Positions 51,401 through 60,400 of a DNA stretch of 64,000 nucleotides are shown here, one piece after another. Every line of letters starts with the position of its first letter. The stretch's first letter is position 1. The position numbers and the translations under genes are program-made. The notes beneath the pieces were generated by a model. The model was not told the DNA's origin, did no database searches, and saw only the letters and a program-made list of their open reading frames with translations. Source of the stretch: Congeria kusceri (lineage: Eukaryota; Mollusca; Bivalvia; Myida; Dreissenidae); the NCBI GenBank assembly GCA_027627225.1, contig CM051025.1, positions 53,589,181 through 53,653,180 on the forward strand, in the 5' to 3' direction.

Positions 51401-54400
51401 CCAACCAGTGGTTTCTGACTAGAAGTTTTCAATTTTGTCGTATGAGGTAAAATGCCCACGCCTCCTTGTGGCAATATTTTAAACCAAGCGGAACCTCTTA
51501 CGCGGCTTTAGTAGAAAAACCGTCCAATGAATTCTGTGAAATGATTTCGCGATCCAGTCGTTTCTCACAAGAAAAGTAGCAAAGTTTTCAAAAATTACTA
51601 AGTTCCAAACTCGTATCGAAATTGCTAAACTTATGAACGTTTCCATCTTTAAAGTCTCTAATGCTCACCAATAATAACGCATTTCTGACCAGTACTATTC
51701 CATTGTCCATTGCTGCCACATGTGACTGTCCTACTTCCAGTAAGGTTGTATCCAGTTTGACACGATATTGTAGCCGCAGATCCGTACGTGGTGGCGGTGT
51801 GTGACACGTTACCGTTTGGAGGGACAGTTAAACGTCCACAATCTGTTTTACAAATACAGGAACAAGTGTTACATGCATCGAAAACATATTCTTACAGGAC
51901 ACGCGGCTAGTTTTCTGTGGATAACGAAGGAAATCAGCAATAGGTTAATCTTCACCAAATTATGGGCGAAACCTAGTGTTTTGAGAATAGATGCAGCCAA
52001 ATACGGAAAACTGGCCACGCCCCCTGGCGCCATGTTTTGGAACAGAGCAGAACCATTTGGGCAACTTTGGTAGAGGAATACCCATTTGTGTAAAATTATT
52101 TCGAAATCCAACCAGTGGTTTCTGACAAGATGTTTTCAATTTAGTCGTATGAGGTAAAATGCCCACGCCCCCTTGTGGCCATGTTTTAAACCAAGCGGAA
52201 ACATTTACGCGGCTTTAGTAGAAGACCGCCCAATTAACATTTCTTTGAAATGATTTTGAAATCCAGTCGTTTCTGACAAGAAAATTTCAAAGTTTTCAAA
52301 AATTACTAAGTACCAAACTCGTATCGAAATTGCTAAACTTACGAACGTGTCCATCTTTAAAGTCTCTAATGCTCACCAATAAAAACGCATTTCTGACCAG
52401 TACTAATCCAATGTCCATTGCTGCCACATGTGACTGTCCTACTTCCAGTAAGGTTGTATCCGGTTTGACACGATATTGTAGCCTCAGATCCGTACGTGGT
52501 GGCGGTGTGTGACACGTTGCCGTTTGGAGGGGCAGTTAAACGTCCACAATCTGTTTTACAAATACAGATACAAGTGTTACATGCATCGAAAAACTATTCT
52601 AACAGGACACGCTGCTAATTTTCCATAGATAACGAAGGAAATCAGTCATAGGTTAATCTTCAACAAATTATGGGCGGAACCTAGTGTTTTCAGAATAGTT
52701 CCAGCCAAATACGCTAAACTGGCCACGCCCCCCTGGCGCCATGTTTTGGAACAGAGCAGAACCATTTGGGCAACTTTGGTAGAGGAATACCCATTTGTGT
52801 GATATTATTTCGAAATCCAACCAGTGGTTTCTGACTAGAAGTTTTCAATCGTATGAGGTAAAATTCCCACGCCCCCTTTTGGAAATGTTTTAAACCAAGC
52901 GGAACACGTTACGCGGCTTTAGTAGAAGACCGTCCAATGAACATTTCTGTGAAATGATATTGAGATTGAGTCGTTTCTGACAAGAAAATTTTCAAAGTTT
53001 TCAAAATATACTAAGTACCAAACTCGTATCGAAATTGCTAAACTTACGAACGTGTCCATCTTAAAGTCTCTAATGCTCACCAATAATAACGCATTTCTGA
53101 CCAGTACTATTCCAATGTCCCTTGCTGTCACATGTGACTGTCCTACTTCCAGTAAGGTTGTATCCGGTGTGACACGATATTGTAGCCGCATATCCGTACG
53201 TCGTGGCGGTGTGTGATACGTTGCCGTTTGGAGGGGTAGTTAAACGTTCACAATCTGATTTACAAATACAGATACAAGTGTAACATGCATCGAAAACATA
53301 TTCCAACAGGACACGCGGCTAGTTTTCCATCGATAAAGAAGGAAATCAGCCATAGGTTAATCTTCAACAAATTATGAGCGGAACCTAGTGTTTTGAGAAT
53401 AGATCCAGCCATATACGGAAAACTGTCCATGCCCACTGGCGCCATGTTTTTCAACGAAGCCGAACCATTTGGGCAACTTTGGTAGAGGAATACTTATGTC
53501 TGTGAAATAATTTCGAAATCCAACCAGTGGTTTTTGACAAGAAGTTTTCAATATAGTCGAATGAGGTAAAATGCCCACGCCACCTTGTTGCCATGTTTTA
53601 AACCACGCGAACCATTAACGCGGCTTTAATAGAAAACCGTCCAATGAACATTTCTGTGAAAAGATTTCGAGATCCAATCGTCCTTACAAGAAAAGTTTCA
53701 AAGTTTTCAAAAATTACTAAGTACCAAATTCGTATCAAAATTGCTAAACTTCCAAACGTGTCCATCTTTAAAGTCTCTAATGCTCACCAATAATAACGCA
53801 TTTCTGACCAGTACTATTCCAATGTCCATTGCTGCCACATGTGACTGTCCAACTTCCAGTAAGGTTGTATCCAGTTTGACACGATACTGTAGCCGCAGAT
53901 CCGTACGTGGTGGCGGTGTGTGACACGTTATGGTTTGGAGGGACAGTTAAACGTCCACAATCTGTTTTACAAATACAGGAACAAGTGTTACATGCATCAA
54001 AAACATATTCTTACATGACACGCGGCTAGTTTTCCATGGATAACGAAAGAAATCAGCAATAGGTTAATCTTCACCAAATTATGGGCGAAACCTAGTGTTT
54101 TGAGAATAGATGCAGCCAAATACGGAAAACTGGCCACGCCCCCTGGCGCCATGTTTTGGAACAGAGCAGAACCATTTGGGCAACTTTGGTAGAGGAATAC
54201 CCATTTGTGTAAAATTATTTCGAAATCCAACCAGTGGTTTCTGACAAGATGTTTTCAATTTAGTCGTATGAGGTAAAATGCCCACGCCCCCTTGTGGCCA
54301 TGTTTTAAACCAAGCGGAAACATTTACGCGGCTTTAGTAGAAGACCGTCCAATGAACATTTCTTTGAAATGATTTTGAAATCCAGTCGTTTCTGACAAGA

Positions 54401-57400
54401 AAATTTCAAAGTTTTCAAAAATTACTAAGTACCAAACTCGTATCGAAATTGCTAAACTTACGAACGTGTCCATCTTTAAAGTCTCTAATGCTCACCAATA
54501 AAAACGCATTTCTGACCAGTACTATTCCAATGTCCATTGCTGCCACATGTGACTGTCCTACTTCCAGTAAGGTTGTATCCGGTTTGACACGATATTGTAG
54601 CCTCAGATCCGTACGTGGTGGCGGTGTGTGACACGTTGCCGTTTGGAGGGGCAGTTAAACGTCCACAATCTGATTTACAAATACAGATACAAGTGTTACA
54701 TGCATCGAAAAACTATTCTAACAGGACACGCTGCTAATTTTCCATAGATAAAGAAGGAAATCAGTGATAGGTTAATCTTCGACAAATTATGGGCGGAAAC
54801 TAGTGTTTTCAGAATAGTTCCAGCCAAATACGCAAAGCTGGCCACGCCCCCCTGGCGCCATGTTTTGGAACAGAGCAGAACCATTTGGGCAACTTTGGTA
54901 GAGGAATACCCATTTATGTGATATTATTTCGAAATCCAACCAGTGGTTTCTGACTAGAAGTTTTCAATTGAGTCGTATGAGGTAAAATTCCCACGCCCCC
55001 TTTTGCCCATATTTTAAACCAAGCGGAACAAGTTACGCGGCTTTAGTAGAAGACCGTCCAATGAACATTTCTGTGAAATGATATTGAGATTCAGTCGTTT
55101 CTGACAAGAAAATTTTCAAAGTTTTCAAAATATACTAAGTACCAAACTCGTATCGAAATTGCTAAACTTACGAACGTGTCCATCTTAAAGTCTCTAATGC
55201 TCACCAATAATAACGCATTTCTGACCAGTACTATTCCAATGTCCCTTGCTGTCACATGTGACTGTCCTACTTCCAGTAAGGCTGTATCCGGTGTGACACG
55301 ATATTGTAGCCGCATATCCGTACGTCGTGGCGGTGTGTGATACGTTGCCGTTTGGAGGGGTAGTTAAACGTTCACAATCTGATTTACAAATACAGATACA
55401 AGTGTAACATGCATCGAAAACATATTCCAACAGGACACGCGGCTAGTTTTCCATCGATAAAGAAGGAAATCAGCCATAGGTTAATCTTCAACAAATTATG
55501 AGCGGAACCTAGTGTTTTGAGAATAGTCCCAGCCATATACGGAAAACTGTCCATGCCTTCTGGCGCCATGTTTTTCAACGAAGCCGAACCATTTGGGCAA
55601 CTTTGGTAGAGGAATACTTATGTCTGTGAAATAATTTCGAAATCCAACCAGTGGTTTTTGACAAGAAGTTTTCAATATAGTCGAATGAGGTAAAATGCCC
55701 ACGCCACCTTGTTGCCATGTTTTAAACCACGCGAACCATTAACGCGGCTTTAATAGAAAACCGTCCAATGAACATTTCTGTGAAAAGATTTCGAGATCCA
55801 ATCGTCCTTACAAGAAAAGTTTCAAAGTTTTCAAAAATTACTACGTACCAAATTCGTATCAAAATTGCTAAACTTCCAAACGTGTCCATCTTTAAAGTCT
55901 CTAATGCTCACCAATAATAACGCATTTCTGACCAGTACTATTCCAATGTCCATTGCAGCCACATGTGACGGTCCTACGCTCATTAAGACATTCCTAATGT
56001 TCTATATTGCCTTATACTGAAAACTACCCTACCACGCACCCTGGCGCCATGTTTTTCAACGGTGCAGAACCATTTGGGCAACTTTGGTAGAGGAATACCT
56101 ATTTCTGTGAAATTATTTCGAAATCCAACCAGTGGTTTCTGACAAGAGGTTTTCAACAAGTCGTTTGAGGTAAAATGCCCACGCCCCCTTGTATCCATGT
56201 TTTAAACCAAGCGAAACCATGTACGCGGCTTTAATAGAAAAACGTCCAATGAACATTTCTGTGAAATTATTTTGAGATCCAGTCGTTTCTGACAAGAAAA
56301 GTTTCTAACTTTTCAAAAATGACTAAGTACTTTAAGTAATGGTGATCTTAACCCCGCCCGTCTCCAAAGTAATACCAAGCGGCGTCTTTTTATCTTGACC
56401 CCACACAAACAATATTCAATCATTTGCAAGGTCTGCTATTATGTATCTTATTATGAAGTTTTATTACAATAGCTCAATTCGTTCTTCCGTTATTGAGCCG
56501 ACACCATTTTTCTATTTTAGTAACATTAATTTTGGCCACCACCTAGTCCATATGCAATTCCAAGTGAGGATTCCATATAAGGTATCTACATGTAAGTAAC
56601 ATTACAAGACCTCAATGCGTTTTTGAACTATTGAGCGTAAACAGTTTGTTTTATTTTTTAGCAATGGTGACCTTGACCTTGACCCCAGCCATCCCATATT
56701 CAATCCCAAGCGAGGTCTTAATATATGCTATCTACATACACAGTTTCATTAAAATATCTAAATTCGTTCTCAAGTTATTGAGTGGAAACTGTTTTTCTAT
56801 TTTTGGTAACTGTGACTTTAATCTTGAACCCCACCCCTTATGCAATCGCAAGCGAGGCCTAGATATACGGTGTCTACATATGAAGTTTCATTATTAAATG
56901 TCTCAATGCGTTCTCCAGTTATTGAGCGGAAACTTTTTTTTCTATTTTGAGTATAGTAGAACTTTACCTTGACTCCACACACAATATAAGCAATTCCAAT
57001 CGATGTCTCGATATAAAGTATGTACATATACAGTTGCATTAAAATAGCTCAATGTGTTCTTAAGTTATTGAGCGGAAAACGTTTTTTCTCTATTTTAAAT
57101 AACAGTGACATTGACCTTGATCCCACCCACCTCATATGCACTCCCAAGCAAGGTCTAAATATACGCTATATATGTAGGAAGTTATTAAGCGGAAACCGTT
57201 TTTCTATTGTTACCAACAGTGACCTTGACCTTATCCCAACCACCCCATATGCAATCCCAAGCGCTGCCTTTGTTTAAGGTATTTATGTATAAAGTTTCAT
57301 TACTATAGCTCAATCAGTTCTCGAGTTAGAGAGTGGAAATAAAAAGTTGACGCTTCCGCAAAACCCGTCCTCCCAACGACATACTCCAATCTAATAATCA

Positions 57401-60400
57401 ATTTGTTTCTTCGAAAAATATGTTTTAATCGTTTTAAGTATAACTGACATGAGTATTATATTACACACGTTGCAATATTAAACACGTTTACACATTAGCA
57501 CATGATTTAATGTTTTAATGCACGCTTTGTGTTGAAAGGTGGAAAATGGCAATGAATAATAATCTTAGTACTGCTGAACCTCGTTATCACAATTGACGTC
57601 GAGATATTCGAAGTTCAAGATATCCGAATATATACCTTTTAGAAGTATTTATTCTAATTGTTCAATAGATCGAAGTATCAAAATAGATCATGCCTATGGT
57701 GGTCAAGATTCAATTAAAGTTAACACATGTTCGTTTAAATATGAGAAAAAGGCTGTTAAGATGTTTCAAGGTTAGGAGACTCACCGGATCACCTCATTTT
57801 GAGGTGTTCTGAAAATGTCCGGTGGTGACATCCGAGGTGGTCCGTTCGAGTAAAAATATTATAAACAGTACGTATGACTTTTCAATTTTGTAATATTTTT
57901 TATGATAAAGATGCTTTTTAAGAAATCGGCCAATGTCATTACCAGTAGAAATGATAAAAGAACCTCGTCCTTAGTTTTGTTAAATAATGTACAAAAATAA
58001 AGGCTGTAGGATTTTTATAAGTTGAAGTCATTGAAAGAATATGTCTATGATACTCTATATACTGACATGTTTACCCGTCTGAGTTCTTACTACAACTAAT
58101 TAAGAAGTGCGAAACGACTGAAGATGATGACAAATATAAATGTCTTCACATAAGTTGTAATTTTGGTTAGTTTTCATGAAATTTCTTGAAATGAGGTGGT
58201 CCGGTGGTGCTGGGGTGGTCCGGTGGTGCTGAGTTGACTGATGTTCATGAAACCGAAAGTAGAATTAGCATCCTACAGCCTTTATTTGTGTTCAGTATTT
58301 AACGATACTACAAACGAGTGTTCTTTCATCATTCCTACTGGTAATGACAATGGCCGATTTCTTGAAAAGCACCTTTATCATAAGAAAATAATACAACACT
58401 GGAAAGTCATATTTTGATTATTTTTACTCGACCAATTGACTCGGAAGTCACCACCGGATATTATCTTAACACCTCGAAACGAGGTGGTCCGGTGAGTCTC
58501 CTAAAAGTGTGTTTGCCATGTGTGACAAACTATCTCGCGGCTAGTACGATTGCAGTGTTATGAATGAAAGAATGTATTAACTAACGTACTCTCTTATCAT
58601 TGAATATACAATATATAAGGACGGCGAAGTAAATAAATTCCCGTATATTTCTCTTTTGTTCTGCTTAATTTTATAATCAGGTTGAAGATAGTAACTGCAG
58701 AACTGTATACTAACGGAACATTCTTACAATTGGTCAGTTTAAATAAATATACTTTTTCATTAATTGATCTTCATTTAAAACATCAAACACAAAGAGAGAA
58801 TAAAACATTAATGTGCGTTGTCCATCGTTTTAAAATACGTATATTGCAAACACCATTTGAAGATTTAATACGTTAATCTTAACGTCGTTTTTCCGGATGC
58901 CATGTGCATGTTCATTTCACAGTGTTTTTTTAATAAGGATAGGGCATTGATAAAAATATAAGCAGCATTAAAATAGAATTCTTCAAGTCCAGATATTAAT
59001 AATAAAAACAGCGTGTATTTACGTCCATGAAACATTTCTTTTAATATGAACAGAAAACTTACGGTTATTGATTGAGTATTAATTTTAATAAACGGATTAT
59101 TGTTAATTGATAGACTGTGAAAAATTGGAGTTGAAAGTTATCCTTGTAGCTGTATTTACACACACGTGTTTATTCAGTCCACCACGCGTAATTAGTCACT
59201 ATGTCTAAGACATACACATGTGCACTGAGGCGCATTAAGCATTATTGAAGTTACTTAAAATTTGTGTTGAATATCCAGTACATGGTTCTTAAAATGTTTT
59301 CATTAAAACAAATACATTTTTTAAGTGAGTATGTTTTGAAGTAATCAGTGTTTCTGTGTCGCATGCATTATGTAGATCAATGAAAATCAATAAATTCTAT
59401 ATGTGTTGACATTAACTTAAATAAAATTATTCACGTTTCTAAATAGTTTCTATTTATAGTGTTCGGTATTTTACGGAATAATTCGTTATGCGTTTTGTTT
59501 AAAGCGGAAAAATACCTCGTGCATTGCATGGTTTTGATGTATATATAAACGTTGGGTTAGACGGCATTATTTGTCACTCGAGCTCCAATTGGCAGCAAAG
59601 TAAAGTCATTGACCCGCCCTCCCGCACATTGTTACGTATTTTGCTTTGCTTTATCGCGTATTGTTGCTTTTTACAATGATAAATGGAATGTCTTTTGTAT
59701 GAGAAATATTCCTTGTATTAATCTTGGTATCACTTCAGTACCTGAGGTTTAAGAGTATGGTTGATTGAACGTCTTTTATCGATTAAAGTCACTTAGAAAA
59801 AGTAAAAGCGGATGCTTTTGTTTCATTCAATTTCTGTAAGGCATATATTACATTTCGTGTGATTATTCACTATTTTTTTGTGTAAACGTGTTTTGGTTAG
59901 TTTATACATAGACTAATTCAGAGTTTGAAGCATATATCTCATGCAAAATGATTGAATTAGTGGTCTTTTTAGATGTCGGCAACATACACGCCGTTTTATA
60001 AATGTACACGGTGATTGTAATTGTCTAATAATAATTTCCGTGTTTTTCAGACGATGATTATTTATCACCCCGTTGCAGTGGCTGACTAGCTGTTGACGTC
60101 TGTTTAATTTAGATGTTGTGATATGTAATGATATGTGTTATTATTTAAGTGTAATTCAAATATTTATGTTTTCAGTCGAATATTTATAGCTATGGGTGCA
60201 TACATGTTATAGCTTGAACATTTATTTTGTATTTTTGGTTTATTTAAGAAGCGCATAAAGGACGCTATTTATTGATATACTAGTATATTCTCTTTATTGC
60301 GCATATGGAAATGTTCCTCGTGTTCGGTTCATGTATTGTGTAAAAGTACGGTCGACACTTAAATTACAAGCTGCATATTTGCTGATTTCTTTATAATTAG

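Larger units (their letters stand above)
50285..56330 (-). repeat. tandem array of about 707-bp units, each with one CCP exon
   Basis: CCP exon starts recur at 50285, 50994, 51669, 52377, 53081, 53788, 54496, 55205 and 55912, a spacing of 704-709 bp except 675 once. Introns are repeated too and contain a family B dispersed repeat (TTTTGGAACAGAGCAGAACC). Units 3-4-5 (51669-53787) and 6-7-8 (53788-55911) pair off as 3/6, 4/7 and 5/8 by shared variants, so a 2.12-kb block was duplicated recently. A last partial intron copy continues to about 56330. Confidence 0.93.

Noticed and set aside
50589..56295. Open frames of 60-80 codons repeated in the array introns on both strands (for example minus-strand frames starting MGILPH)
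   Set aside because: They lie in the family B repeat and intron part of each unit, overlap exons in other frames, and vary in ends between units.
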